Positions 6,022 to 15,548 of a DNA stretch of 20,676 nt are shown piece by piece. Each line of letters starts with the position of its first letter. Within the stretch, counting starts at the first letter, position 1. The position numbers and the translations under genes were made by a program. Source of the DNA: an uncultured Oscillospiraceae bacterium (lineage in GTDB: Bacteria; Bacillota; Clostridia; Oscillospirales; Oscillospiraceae); NCBI GenBank assembly GCA_934573735.1, contig CAKTMC010000024.1, positions 1 through 20,676 of the forward strand, read 5' to 3'. Below the pieces are notes generated by a model, which did not search any database, had not been told where the DNA came from, and saw nothing but the letters and a program-made list of their open reading frames with translations.

Positions 6022-9000
6022 TTACTCTTCCTCGCGGCGCTTCTTGAGCTGGGTCAGCGCCACTGCACCCGCGCTGCCGCTGGCCGCCATCGCAGCCAGG
6101 AGCATCAGGAGGTTGGAGCTGTCGCCGGTGGTCGGCTTCTCGGCCTTGTCACGGACGTAGAGCTGTCCAAGCTCAACGGTAATCTCGTAGTTCTCGGCCT
6201 TGGTATTCGCCCAGAGCTTATAGGTGAAGTCGTTATTGCTCATGCCTATCTCGGTCTGGCTGCCGGTGATATCGTAATCCGCGCCCTCGCCCTCGGCAAA
6301 GCCGTCGCCGCTGACTCTGACCAGATGGCAGACCAGAGGCTTACCGTCGTACATCTTGCTGTGAGTTGCGGAGGCCAGAGTGACCTGACGCTTCGTAACC
6401 GTGAGCAGTCCGTCCACACTGTCAGCGAAGAGGTAGTTTGCGGTCACGTCCTCGCCGTCGCGCATGACGCGATAGCTCTTGACCACGCTTGCGCTCTCAC
6501 CAGCGTCAAGCTGCTCGCCCTCAAGCTCCACTATGAGAGTATCGGTGGCTGCAATGACGAACTCGGTATAGCTGTAGCCGACATCCGCTGCGCTCAGAGG
6601 CTTGCCGTCATACAGCTTCTCCGCGCTGAGTGCTGTAATGACTATCTTCTGCTCGGGGTAGAGAACCCTGAGAGTGCCGAACTCGGTCTTTATCTCGTAG
6701 TTTTCTGCCTTGGTGCCCTCATTGAGAGTGTAGGTAAACTCGTTATCGCTCTCGCCGACGTTGGTCTGGCTGCCGGTGAGCTCGTAGGCTGCGCCCTCGC
6801 CCTCGATGAAGCCGTCGCCGGTGACGACAAGCTCATCATTGGTGAGCGGAGTACCGTCGTAAATCTTCTCGCCGCTGCCGGAGCTAATGACCACGCTGCG
6901 CTTGGTGACGCTCAACTCGCCGTCCACGGAGGGAGCGAAGCTGTAGTTTGCGGTGACGTCGGTCTCGCCGCGCATAACGCGGTAGCTCTTGACGACGTTT
7001 GCGCTCTTGCCTGCGTCGGTCTGGCTGCCCTCGACAACTGCGCTCAGCTCGTCGCCGCTGACCAGAACGCCCTCGGTATAGCCGTATGCGTCATTGGTGA
7101 GCGGAGTACCGTCATACATCTTCTCCGCGCTGCCGGCGGTGATGGTGATGAGGGTCTTGACGGGGAGGACTCTGAGAGTGCCAAGCTCGGTCTTGATCTC
7201 GTAGTTTTCGGCCTTGGTGCCCTCGCTGAGAGTGTAAGTAAACACGTTATCGCTCTCGCCTGCGTCAAGCTGGCTGCCGGTGACCATGTACACGGCGCCC
7301 TCGCCCTCGACAAAGCCGTCACCCGTGACGGTGACCTCATCGTTCATAAGGGGCTTGCCGTCATAGGTCTTTTCGCCGCTGCCGGAGCTCATGGTGATCT
7401 CGCGCTTTGCGATATTGAGCTTTGCGTCAACTATCACGAAGCTGACATTGGTAAAGTTATCGTTGATGTTCTTGAAGTCCTCGGGCTTGAGCAGCATCTC
7501 GTAGCTGCCCGCATCGGTGCCGCTGACCACAGCGTCGCCGCTGAACTCGAAGTCAGCCTCGGTGTAGACCTCGTGAGCGATCGCCACGTCGTAGCCCTCG
7601 GCCTTCTTCTCGCCGCCGTCGTACTTATAGTCGCCGCCGCGCTCGGTTATCGTGACGACAACCGCATCCTCGCAGGCATTGACCTTGAGAACGCCGTCAA
7701 TGTAGGTGATGGCGTAGTTTGCGGTAACATCGCCGTACTTCTCGTTCTTGATGACCGCAGCGGAGGCGACGTTGCCGCTCTCGCCGACATTGGTCTGGCT
7801 GCCGCTGAGCTTTACGCTGTCAAACATATCGCCCTCGGCAAGCTCGGTCGCGGTGTAGCTGCCGCTGGTGAGAGGCTTGCCGTCATAGGTCTTCTCCGCG
7901 CTGCCCGCAGTGATGCTCAGAGGCTTTGCGGTGATTGCGAGAGTGCCGGCTTCCTTGACGATATTGGCGTACTGCTCCGCGTTCTCGACAGTGAGCTTGG
8001 AGATAATGTTATTGCCCTCGGCGGTATCGGCAACATCCTTGACCATAACGCTGATGACTGCGCTGAGCTTATCGCCGGTGGGGAGAGTCACGGACTCGCC
8101 CGCCGCCACGGTGAAGCTCGCGCCGCCGTAGGTCACGGTGTAGCCGCCGTCGCCGTGGAGCTGACCGTCATAGACCCAGCTATTGCTGTTTGCAGTGACC
8201 TTGAGCTCCATGCTGCTGGGCTTGACGCTCAGAGTGCCGAGCTCCTCGGTGATGCTGTAGTTATCGGCCTTGAAGCTCTCGGCGGGGGTGTAGACAATGC
8301 TGTTCTTGACGCTACCGACCATCGTGATGCTGCCGGTAGCCTTAATGCCGCTGACCTCGCCCTCGACAAAGCCGTCACCGGTCACGGTGACCAGCTCATT
8401 CATGAGAGGCTTACCGTCATATTCCTTCTCATCGCTTGCGCTGACGAGCTTGACCGCGCGCTTTGCTATCTCAAGCTTACCGTCGGTGACGACGAAGGTG
8501 ACGTTTGCAAAGTTTTCGTTCTTGTTCTCGAAGTCGCCCGCGGAAAGACCCATCATGTAGCTGCCGGCGTCGGTCGCGCTGACCTTGGCATTGCCGGTGA
8601 AGGTGAAGTCCTCCGTGGTGTAGAGCTCGCTGCTGATTTTAGTAACGGTGTAGCCCTCGGCGGTCTTCTCGGTGCCGTCATAGGTACCGCTGAAGCCTGC
8701 GCCCGTGATATAAACCACGACCTCCGCCTCGCTTGCGGTGACGGTGAGGGTGCCGACGCTCAGCTCGATAACATAGTTATCAGCCTTGAAGCTCTCGGCG
8801 GGAGTGTAGACGATGCTGTTGCTGACGCTGCCGACCTCGGTGATGCTGCCGGTAGCCTTGATATCGCTGACCTCGCCCTCGACAAAGCCGTCGCCCTCGA
8901 CGGTGACCTCGGGACGGGTGAGCGCCGTACCGTCATAGACCTTGTCGTCGCTCTGGCTTATGAGCTTGACGCTGCGGGGCTTGACGGTAAGAGTGCCCTT

Positions 9001-12000
9001 TTCGGTGCTGATGCCGGTGTAGAACGCGGTGACATCGACCTCGCCGCGCATGATGCGAACGCTCTTTACGAGGTTATCGCTGCTGCCGGCATCGGTCTGG
9101 CTGCCCTCAACGACCGCTACAAGAGTCTCGCCCTCGGCAAGGACATTCTGGGTGTAGCCGTATGCGTCATTTGTGAGCGGAGTGCCGTCATAGAGCTTCT
9201 CGCCGCTTGCCGCAGTGACGGTTATCGCTGCGGTGACGGGCTTGACGGTCAGGCTGCCAAGCTCGGTCTTAATGACGTAGTTTGCTGCCTTTACGCCCTC
9301 ATTGAGAGTGTAGCTAAACTCGTTATCGCTCGTGCCGACGTCGGTCTGGCTGCCGGTAAAGACGTAGCTTGCGCCCTCGCCCTGAGCAAAGCCGTCGCCG
9401 CTGACGGTGATGTCGGAATTCGTGAGTGCCTTGCCGTCATAGACCTTCTCGTCGCTGCCGCTGGTGATGGTGACGCTGCGAACGGTGACCTCAAGCTCGC
9501 CCTTTATGCTCTGGCCGAAGATATAGCTTGCGGTAACATCCTCATTGCCGCGCATTACGCGGACGCTCTTGACGCTGCTCTCGCTCTTGCCCGCGTCAAG
9601 CTGGCTGCCGCTGAGCTCAACTGCAAGCACATCGCCCTCGGCAAGCTCGCCGGAGACGAGGCTGTAGCCCGCCTGCTCCGCCGTCAGCGGGGAGCCGTCA
9701 TACATCTTATTTGCATCGTTTGCCTTAACGACAAGCTGAGTCACAACGGGAGTCACGGTCAGAGTGCCGAAGCTGGTGGTAATAACATAGTTCTCGGGGA
9801 GAGTGCCGCTGCGGAGCTCATAGCTGAACTCGTTATCGCTCTGACCCGCCTGAGTCTGGCTGCCGGTGACGAAGTATCTCGCGCCCTCATCCTTGACAAA
9901 GCCGTCGCCCTTTACGGTGACCTCGTCATTGGTGAGCGGCAGACCGTTATACTGGCGCGTAGCGCTGCCGCTGACGAGCTCGACGCTGCGTGCGGTAATC
10001 TTCAGCTCGCCGTCCTTGGTGCTGACCTTGAACTGAGCGGTAACGTCGTTGCCCTCGGCGTCAAGCACCTTGGCGCTGCCCTCGACCGCGACTATGCCGC
10101 TGTCGGAGACCTTAGTGCCGGTACGCTTTGCGCTCAGACCGCTCACGGTGTAGACATGACCGTCCACCGTGAACTCCAGAGCCTTGAAGCCCTCGGCGGT
10201 GATGGGCTCGCCGTCATACATCTTGCCCGCGCTGTTTGCCTCAACGCTTATCGCGTAAAGCTCGCTGCGGTCGGTAACGGTGAGCTTGCCGGGAACGAGG
10301 CTGATGACATAGTTGACTGCCTTGGTGTTTGCCTTGAGCTTGTATTCCTTGATGACGTTGTCGCTGCTGCCGACCAGAGTCTGGCTGCCCTCGACGGTGA
10401 CCGCGTCAAGACCCTCTCCCTCAACGAAGGCGCCGGAGCTTATCGTGTACTCGCCGCAGGTGAGCGCGCTGCCGTCATACTCCTTGGAGTCGCTGCCGGC
10501 GGTCAGCTCGATTGCCAGAGGCTTGATGGTCAGCGCACCGTCGGTGACGACGAAGCGGACGTTATCAAAGTTCGGGCTGACGTTTTTGAAGTTCTTATCG
10601 GAGATGCCCATTGCGTACTCGCCCGCATCGGTGCCCGCCGCGACGGCGCTGCCCTCAAAGGCGAAGCAATCGGTGGTGTAGCGCAGGTCGCTGATGCTCA
10701 TAACGGTGTAGCTCTCGACCTTCTGCTCTGCGCCGTTATAGGGCTTCTCGGCGCTGTTGCCGGTGATGGTCACAACGACCTCATCGGTGCAGGGGGTGAT
10801 GAGGAGCTTGCCGCTCTTCGCCGCGGTGACGATGTACTTTTCGCCCGCGTCAACGCTGCCGACCGTGCCGTCTGCAAAGACTGCCGGGTACTCGCCCACG
10901 ACAGTGCCGCTTGCGCCGACCTCAATAGCGCTGAAGTCTGCCTCCTCAGCGGAGCAGCTAAAGCCGGAAACTGACTTCTCGCTGCCGTCATACTTGAAGC
11001 TTGCGCTGTTTGCCTCAAGGGTGACGTTCTTATAGTAATAGAATACGATTACATTCTGCCCTGCATTGGGAGTAAGCTCCAGCTTCTTGGAGTCATTGCT
11101 GACTGCGCTGTAGCCCTCGATGTCGATGGGAGCCTCGGTGACCTCGGTGCCGACCGTGATATCCTCAACGGTCTTAGGCTCGGCGGCCTTTTCCTCGCTG
11201 TCGTTCCAGAGGTACCTGACGGTGTAGCTCACGCGGTCAAGCTTGAAGTAGAGCTTGAGCACCAGAGTGCCGTCCGCGTTCACAATACCCTCGGTGACGT
11301 TCTCCGCCGTCTCGTCAAAGACGTACCTGCCGCCGTCCTTGGGGAGCTTATCCTCCTCGGTGACGCTCACGCTGCTGTCGGTCTTGCCCTGACGTGCGCT
11401 AACAGCGCTCGGAGTATTGCTATAGCTGAGGTCGTCTGCGTTCTGGTAGTAGAACTCGACCTTGTAGCCGGTGTCCTTTGCGCTCCAGACAGCGTAGAGC
11501 TCGTTTGCTCCGGCGCCGTCAAGACGGACGCTGTCGCCGGGCTGCAGCTCTGCCTCGCCCTGAGGCGCGGTGCTCCAGCCGACAAACTCATAGCCCTTGC
11601 GCTCGGAAAGACCGGTGCCCGCATAGTCAAGCAGGCTGACTTTGCCGTTCATGGTAAGAGCGTTGAGCGTAAATACCTCCTCCGCCGCTGCGGGGAAGTT
11701 TGCGTGGTAGCTCAGAGAAACCTCGGCAACGCGCTCGACATAGACCGCCGTAAGCTTGACGTTGCTGCCCATGAGCACGAAGCTGCCGGGATAGTACATA
11801 TGCTCGCCGTCAGTCCAGCAGGCAAACACCTTGCCGTCCTTCTCAAGGCCGCTGCCGTCCATGACGCGCGCCTTTGCGCCGAACTCGTACTTATTGCTGT
11901 CGCTTATGACCGCCTCCGTCAGAGTGTCATAGCTGACGGTGTACTGCACGCCGATGGGAACGGCGCGGATGACGGTATCGGCAAATATCGCCTCATTGAC

Positions 12001-13980
12001 GTTTACCTCGCTGAGATCCTCATAGACCCAGCGGAGAATTCCGTCACTCGGGACTGCCTTGAAGATATCGGCGGATGCGATGACGGTGCCGATAGGAAGC
12101 TCTGCGCTTGCGGACTTGCCCGCAAGGTCAATGACCGTCAGGGTGACGGGCTGCTCCTCCCAGTAGGCGTAGAGCACAAGACCGTTGAGCGGGAGAGTCT
12201 TGCCCGCAAAGTTGAAGGGCAGAGTGCTCGCGGTGACAAGCTCGGGGGGCACGGTGTACCAGCCCTTGAACACTGCGTTCTCGCTGAAGCCCGCGGGACG
12301 AGCCGGGGCTGCGCCCATGCTGTCCAGCGGAGCGCCGAACTTCATGGAGGTCTTTTCCTCTACGCCGTAGTTATTCTTGACGAGGTTATAGCTCAGGCGC
12401 GTGTAGTAGAGGAAAACATTACGCTCAGAGGGACCGGAGAACAAGCCGCTCTGCAAAACCTCCGTCTGCCGGCCGCTTGCCTTCATGCCGGAAATTTCCT
12501 TCTGCTGCCAGTTGCCGCCGCTGGAATATGCATCCTGCGAATACTCCGCGCTGCGGTCATAGTAAACTCCGTTATAGAGCTTGCGGTTGTTGCCGTTTGC
12601 GGGGCTTGTCTGGTCAAAGCTCTCAAACATATAGTAGAGATGATCGAAACAATCCGCGTCGTAGTTTGCCTTTGCAGTCCTGCCTGCGGCGTCGCAAAGA
12701 TCCTCCGTCATGGTGACACGCTTGGAGGCATGTGTACCGCTTGTACCGCTTACGCTCCAGCCGGAGAACTTGCTGCCGGAATTGAAGTTTGTGGCGGTCG
12801 GCCAGATGCTTTCGATGTTCTGCTCAAAGCGAGCCTCAAGAACATACTTCACGGCGTTTTTGCCGCCCTTATAGGTGACGCCGTCGATGGTCATGGATTT
12901 GTCGCTGTTCCTGCCGAGGTCAAAGGTGACCTTGTAGCTGATGCGGTTGAAGCGTGCATTGACAACGGTGCTGCCGTCCGCCTTGATGACCGCGCTGTCG
13001 CTGTCCTTATATGTAAAGAACTGGGCGTTTGCAGTGCCGGAGGGCAGAGTCTTAGGCGCGGTGACGCTCGTGCCGGTAACGCCGGTCAGAACCTGAGAGC
13101 CGAGCGCAGTCTCATACTTATCGTCATTTGCGTTCTGTCCCCAGTAGACGACGGTGTAGTTGACCTTGACACCCTCCCAGACTGCGAAGAGCGTAAGGTC
13201 ATTTTCGGGCTTGACGCTGCTGATTATCGCGCCGTTCTCGCTGAGGCTCCAGCCCTTGAAGCTGTAGCCGGTACGGACAGGCTTCTCAACGGAGTCGAGC
13301 GCCAGAGTGTCGGACGCCGCCACGGAGACGGAGCCGACCTTGCTGCCGCCGGTGCTGTTGAAGCTGACCCAGTAGCAGTTTTCAACGTGCGGGAACACCT
13401 GCACGTCATGTCCGATCTCCTCGCGGACATTCGTGGGCTTGCCTGCGGGGTTAAACTCGACCTGCTCGCCGGCATCGTTCAGATAGAACCAGCCGGTCAC
13501 GCGCTGCCCTGCCGGGCGATAGTCGGGCTCCGTAACGGTCCAGTCCTCTGCGCGGGCCTCACCGGTAGCGTAAACCGCGCTGTCCACGGTCATGAAGTAG
13601 ACGTAGAGCACGTCCGTAAAGCTTGCCGTGACGGTGACGGTCTCGCCGCCGTTGTAGCGCCCTGCAATAGCGCCGAACTCGACGGGAGTCTCGCCGACGA
13701 ACCAGCCCAAGAAGGCGCTGCCGTCGGGAACCTTGGGAGTAGCGGGCTGCACAAGCGCGCCGTCAAGCTTGACGATCTGCTTGTTCACCAGCTCCTCACC
13801 GTTGTAGAAGAGGAAAGTGACGTATTCCTCGGGTGCGTCCGGCGTGATAACGGATGCCGGATTGACCGCGGCTTCGGAGCCGGAGAGCTTTGTCTGCGGA
13901 CCTGCGGCAAGGGCGCTGGTAGGCAGCAGCGTCATCACCATGCAGATAAGCAGGACAATGGACAGAATTTTCTTTCTCAT
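6022..13980 (-). CDS. Giant repeat-rich surface protein (InlB B-repeat, MucBP-like, about 19 YDG/MBG-like repeats)
   Basis: This 2652-residue secreted protein is probably wall-anchored. A signal peptide covers residues 1-26 (MRKK, hydrophobic core, cleavage after TSALA). At about 203-270 there is an InlB-type B-repeat (GYSFKGWSLSENG, DLTLFAVWEG). Further Flg_new-like GW...YAVW units recur to about 870. A MucBP-like unit lies near 905-985 (YTVRYLWNDSEEK). From about 1000 to 2610 there are 19 repeats of about 75-95 residues marked by KxYDGxPLT, TGSQTxxG, SDN and ENYxI, like YDG/MBG beta-sandwich domains. The C-terminus has KPTTGD, a hydrophobic stretch and KKRREEE, a PxTG-like sortase signal. 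The start is supported by AGGAGG 11 bases upstream. It is transcribed alone. A role in adhesion or matrix contact is inferred from the domains; the ligand is unknown. The repeats are similar at DNA level, so length changes by recombination are likely. Confidence 0.93.
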   Translation of the reverse strand: MRKKILSIVLLICMVMTLLPTSALAAGPQTKLSGSEAAVNPASVITPDAPEEYVTFLFYNGEELVNKQIVKLDGALVQPATPKVPDGSAFLGWFVGETPVEFGAIAGRYNGGETVTVTASFTDVLYVYFMTVDSAVYATGEARAEDWTVTEPDYRPAGQRVTGWFYLNDAGEQVEFNPAGKPTNVREEIGHDVQVFPHVENCYWVSFNSTGGSKVGSVSVAASDTLALDSVEKPVRTGYSFKGWSLSENGAIISSVKPENDLTLFAVWEGVKVNYTVVYWGQNANDDKYETALGSQVLTGVTGTSVTAPKTLPSGTANAQFFTYKDSDSAVIKADGSTVVNARFNRISYKVTFDLGRNSDKSMTIDGVTYKGGKNAVKYVLEARFEQNIESIWPTATNFNSGSKFSGWSVSGTSGTHASKRVTMTEDLCDAAGRTAKANYDADCFDHLYYMFESFDQTSPANGNNRKLYNGVYYDRSAEYSQDAYSSGGNWQQKEISGMKASGRQTEVLQSGLFSGPSERNVFLYYTRLSYNLVKNNYGVEEKTSMKFGAPLDSMGAAPARPAGFSENAVFKGWYTVPPELVTASTLPFNFAGKTLPLNGLVLYAYWEEQPVTLTVIDLAGKSASAELPIGTVIASADIFKAVPSDGILRWVYEDLSEVNVNEAIFADTVIRAVPIGVQYTVSYDTLTEAVISDSNKYEFGAKARVMDGSGLEKDGKVFACWTDGEHMYYPGSFVLMGSNVKLTAVYVERVAEVSLSYHANFPAAAEEVFTLNALTMNGKVSLLDYAGTGLSERKGYEFVGWSTAPQGEAELQPGDSVRLDGAGANELYAVWSAKDTGYKVEFYYQNADDLSYSNTPSAVSARQGKTDSSVSVTEEDKLPKDGGRYVFDETAENVTEGIVNADGTLVLKLYFKLDRVSYTVRYLWNDSEEKAAEPKTVEDITVGTEVTEAPIDIEGYSAVSNDSKKLELTPNAGQNVIVFYYYKNVTLEANSASFKYDGSEKSVSGFSCSAEEADFSAIEVGASGTVVGEYPAVFADGTVGSVDAGEKYIVTAAKSGKLLITPCTDEVVVTITGNSAEKPYNGAEQKVESYTVMSISDLRYTTDCFAFEGSAVAAGTDAGEYAMGISDKNFKNVSPNFDNVRFVVTDGALTIKPLAIELTAGSDSKEYDGSALTCGEYTISSGAFVEGEGLDAVTVEGSQTLVGSSDNVIKEYKLKANTKAVNYVISLVPGKLTVTDRSELYAISVEANSAGKMYDGEPITAEGFKALEFTVDGHVYTVSGLSAKRTGTKVSDSGIVAVEGSAKVLDAEGNDVTAQFKVSTKDGELKITARSVELVSGSATRQYNGLPLTNDEVTVKGDGFVKDEGARYFVTGSQTQAGQSDNEFSYELRSGTLPENYVITTSFGTLTVTPVVTQLVVKANDANKMYDGSPLTAEQAGYSLVSGELAEGDVLAVELSGSQLDAGKSESSVKSVRVMRGNEDVTASYIFGQSIKGELEVTVRSVTITSGSDEKVYDGKALTNSDITVSGDGFAQGEGASYVFTGSQTDVGTSDNEFSYTLNEGVKAANYVIKTELGSLTVKPVTAAITVTAASGEKLYDGTPLTNDAYGYTQNVLAEGETLVAVVEGSQTDAGSSDNLVKSVRIMRGEVDVTAFYTGISTEKGTLTVKPRSVKLISQSDDKVYDGTALTRPEVTVEGDGFVEGEVSDIKATGSITEVGSVSNSIVYTPAESFKADNYVIELSVGTLTVTASEAEVVVYITGAGFSGTYDGTEKTAEGYTVTKISSELYTTEDFTFTGNAKVSATDAGSYMMGLSAGDFENKNENFANVTFVVTDGKLEIAKRAVKLVSASDEKEYDGKPLMNELVTVTGDGFVEGEVSGIKATGSITMVGSVKNSIVYTPAESFKADNYSITEELGTLSVKPSSMELKVTANSNSWVYDGQLHGDGGYTVTYGGASFTVAAGESVTLPTGDKLSAVISVMVKDVADTAEGNNIISKLTVENAEQYANIVKEAGTLAITAKPLSITAGSAEKTYDGKPLTSGSYTATELAEGDMFDSVKLSGSQTNVGESGNVASAAVIKNEKYGDVTANYAITYIDGVLKVNACEDAVVVTITERGGDYKYDGGEKKAEGYDVAIAHEVYTEADFEFSGDAVVSGTDAGSYEMLLKPEDFKNINDNFTNVSFVIVDAKLNIAKREITMSSGSGEKTYDGKPLMNDEVTVTGDGFVEGEGAVYMVTGSQLDAGESDNVFTYTLSEGTKAENYEIKTELGTLRVLPVKTLITITAGSAEKMYDGTPLTNDAYGYTEGVLVSGDELSAVVEGSQTDAGKSANVVKSYRVMRGETDVTANYSFAPSVDGELSVTKRSVVISSGSGEKIYDGTPLTNDELVVTGDGFIEGEGAAYELTGSQTNVGESDNEFTYTLNEGTKAENYEIKTEFGTLRVLYPEQKIVITALSAEKLYDGKPLSAADVGYSYTEFVIAATDTLIVELEGEQLDAGESASVVKSYRVMRDGEDVTANYLFADSVDGLLTVTKRQVTLASATHSKMYDGKPLVCHLVRVSGDGFAEGEGADYDITGSQTEIGMSNNDFTYKLWANTKAENYEITVELGQLYVRDKAEKPTTGDSSNLLMLLAAMAASGSAGAVALTQLKKRREEE

Positions 13981-14065
13981 CCTTTCTTCAACCTCCTGAA
14001 AATATCTTTGCGGGTTTTACCGCGATATAAATAATAATTTGTATAACGCGAAAAAAGCGTCGAAT

Positions 14066-14084
14066 CCTGCGTCGGCGGCGCAGG
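14066..14084 (-). promoter_or_regulatory. Leader hairpin upstream of the giant gene
   Basis: CCTGCG (14066-14071) pairs with CGCAGG (14079-14084) around a 7-base loop, in a leader of about 130 bases. On the transcript the stem is followed, after ATTCGACGC, by six T. This could be a weak attenuator or an mRNA-stabilising stem; no known riboswitch is recognised. Confidence 0.3.
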
Positions 14085-14117
14085 GCGCACTTATACCACG
14101 TTAATAATTACGTCATA

Positions 14118-14146
14118 ATTATAATATAGGTGGACATAATATGCAA
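14118..14146 (-). promoter_or_regulatory. Promoter of the giant surface protein gene
   Basis: The minus strand reads TTGCAT, 17 bases, TATAAT, a strong sigma-A-type match. Transcription would start near 14111, giving a long leader of about 130 bases before the ATG at 13980. The DNA on both sides is AT-rich compared with the genes. Confidence 0.72.
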
Positions 14147-14328
14147 GTAATATTTTACAGATAATGTGGAATTTTAACCGGAAATTAACGTTCCGCTTGT
14201 TATCTTTCCGTCAAACTGCTGCAATACGTATTTGGGGATATTATAATGTAGGAATATGATAAAAGGCTCCCCTTCAGGGGGAGCTGGCGCGGCAGTGCCG
14301 AAATCGGCGCATAAGACTTAAACCTACC

Positions 14329-14452
14329 TGTCATTGCGAGGAGCGTAGCGACGTGGCAATCCGCATCCTCTTACGCCGCACTAAAACTATAGACAGTCCC
14401 AAGGAGAACGGATTCCCACGACCAGTTTGAGAACTGGTCTCGGAATGACGGA
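14329..14452. repeat. Module B repeat, copy B5 (inverted loop)
   Basis: The arms match B1 (TGTCATTGCGAG ... CTCGGAATGACGG, with ACCAGTT-TGAG-AACTGGT). However, the 33-base loop 14371-14403 reads TTACGCCG...GTCCCAAG, the reverse complement of the loop ends in other copies (CTTGGGAC ... CGGCGTAA). The loop is inverted relative to the arms. Confidence 0.85.
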
Positions 14453-14489
14453 GGTGGGGGGTGAGCGGGTTGCGTCGATTTATACTTCG

Positions 14490-14689
14490 CCCTTGGCGCC
14501 CCTTTTAGGGGAGCTGTCACCGTAGGTGACTGAGGGGTCTCCGGGGCAGAGAGACTGCCGATAGGGAAAAGAATGGTCTGCACTGCGTTCTGTCTTTTTC
14601 CGTCTGCACCGTGTCCGACTCCGGCGACCCCTTTCCCCAGTGTGCGCACTGGGGACTTCCCCTAAGAGGGGCAGCGCTTCGCGGCATTG
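14490..14689 (-). repeat. Module A repeat, copy A5
   Basis: This is a full A module with stem GTCACC-GTA-GGTGAC and the CCCCAGTG/CACTGGGG and CCCCTAAGAGGGG hairpins. Its middle region differs from array 2 copies (CCGTCTGCACCGTGTCC in place of CTCCGGCTCTTATCC). Confidence 0.85.
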
Positions 14690-14720
14690 ACGAAATCGGC
14701 GCGGAAGACTCAAAGCTACC

Positions 14721-14875
14721 TGTCATTGCGAGGAGCGTAGCGACGTGGCAATCCGCATCCTCTTAGGAGTGTGCATAATCTTAGTGCGGTGTATGGAGAA
14801 CGGATTCCCACGTCGGGCTTCGCCCTCTCGCGACGGCGGCTCTGCCGCCTAGTCCCTTTAGGGGGAATGACGGAG
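14721..14875. repeat. Module B repeat, copy B6 (long-insert form)
   Basis: It has B ends with the long insert containing GGGCTTCGCCC and GGCGGCTCTGCCGCC, as in B4, and is bracketed by AAATCGGCGC (14693-14702) and GCGCCGATTT (14893-14902). Confidence 0.85.
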
Positions 14876-14965
14876 GTTGGGTTAAGCGGGCTGCGCCGAT
14901 TTTTACATTGTGCGTGTCGGAGAATATGGAGAATATAATAATCAGCGCGGCAGCTTTCGTCTACG

Positions 14966-15165
14966 CCCTTGGCGCCCCTTTTAGGGGAGCTGTCACCGAA
15001 GGTGACTGAGGGGTCTCCGGGGCTGAGAGACTGCCAATGAGGAAAAGAAATGTCTGCACTGCGCACTGTCTTTTCCGCTCTATACTACATCCCACCCCGG
15101 CGACCCCTTTCCCCAGTGTGCGCACTGGGGACTTCCCCTAAGAGGGGCAGCGCTTCGCGGCATTG
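14966..15165 (-). repeat. Module A repeat, copy A6
   Basis: This is a full A module with the GTCACC-GAA-GGTGAC stem and all outer hairpins. The middle differs slightly from A5 (CACTGCGCACTGTCTTTTCC). Confidence 0.85.
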
Positions 15166-15196
15166 ACGAAATCGGCGCATAAGACTTAAACCTACC

Positions 15197-15318
15197 TGTC
15201 ATTGCGAGGGACGAGCGACGTGGCAATCCGCATCCCCTTAGGAGTGTGCATAATCTTAGTGCGGTGTATGGAGAACGGATTCCCACGACCAGTTTGAGAA
15301 CTGGTCTCGGAATGACGG
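15197..15318. repeat. Module B repeat, copy B7
   Basis: It is a short B form with the ACCAGTT-TGAG-AACTGGT hairpin and the same loop as B6 (AGGAGTGTGCATAATC). The left bracketing repeat is intact (15169-15178); the right one is degenerate (GCGATGATTT). Confidence 0.85.
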
Positions 15319-15354
15319 AGGTTTGGTAGGCGGGTTGCGATGATTTATACTTCG

Positions 15355-15548
15355 CCCTTGGCTCCCCCTTCGGGGGAGCTGTCGAGCGCAAGCGAGACTG
15401 AGAGGGCAGAGAGACTGCCAATAGGGAAAAGAAATGTCTGCACTGCGTTCTGTCTTTTCCCGCCGCCTCTAATCCGACTCCGGCGACCCCTTTCCCCAGT
15501 GTGCGCACTGGGGACTTCCCCTAAGAGGGGCAGCGCTTCGCGGCAATG
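15355..15548 (-). repeat. Module A repeat, copy A7 (swapped stem)
   Basis: The first hairpin is CCCCC-TTC-GGGGG instead of CCCCT-TTT-AGGGG. The GTCACC stem is replaced by an imperfect stem GTCGAGCGCAAGCGAGAC (15381-15398). The rest matches other copies. It ends 20 bases before the terminator of the adjacent operon. Confidence 0.85.

Noticed and set aside
5992..10974. Very long open frame (1660 residues) on the plus strand
   Set aside because: It is antisense to the giant repeat protein. Its peptide repeats simply mirror the YDG repeats, it has no ribosome binding site, and the sense gene has a signal peptide, domains, promoter and terminator. The lack of stops follows from codon bias in the repeats.
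11704..14034. Open frame of 776 residues on the plus strand
   Set aside because: It is antisense to the N-terminal part of the giant gene and shows no domains, plausible start site or promoter.
14150..14263. Plus-strand promoter with TATAAT near 14241
   Set aside because: No -35 box lies at 16-18 bases, and no gene follows on the plus strand.
14371..15508. Open frames of 70-142 residues in array 3
   Set aside because: They are derived from the same A/B repeats, without ribosome binding sites or stable frame.
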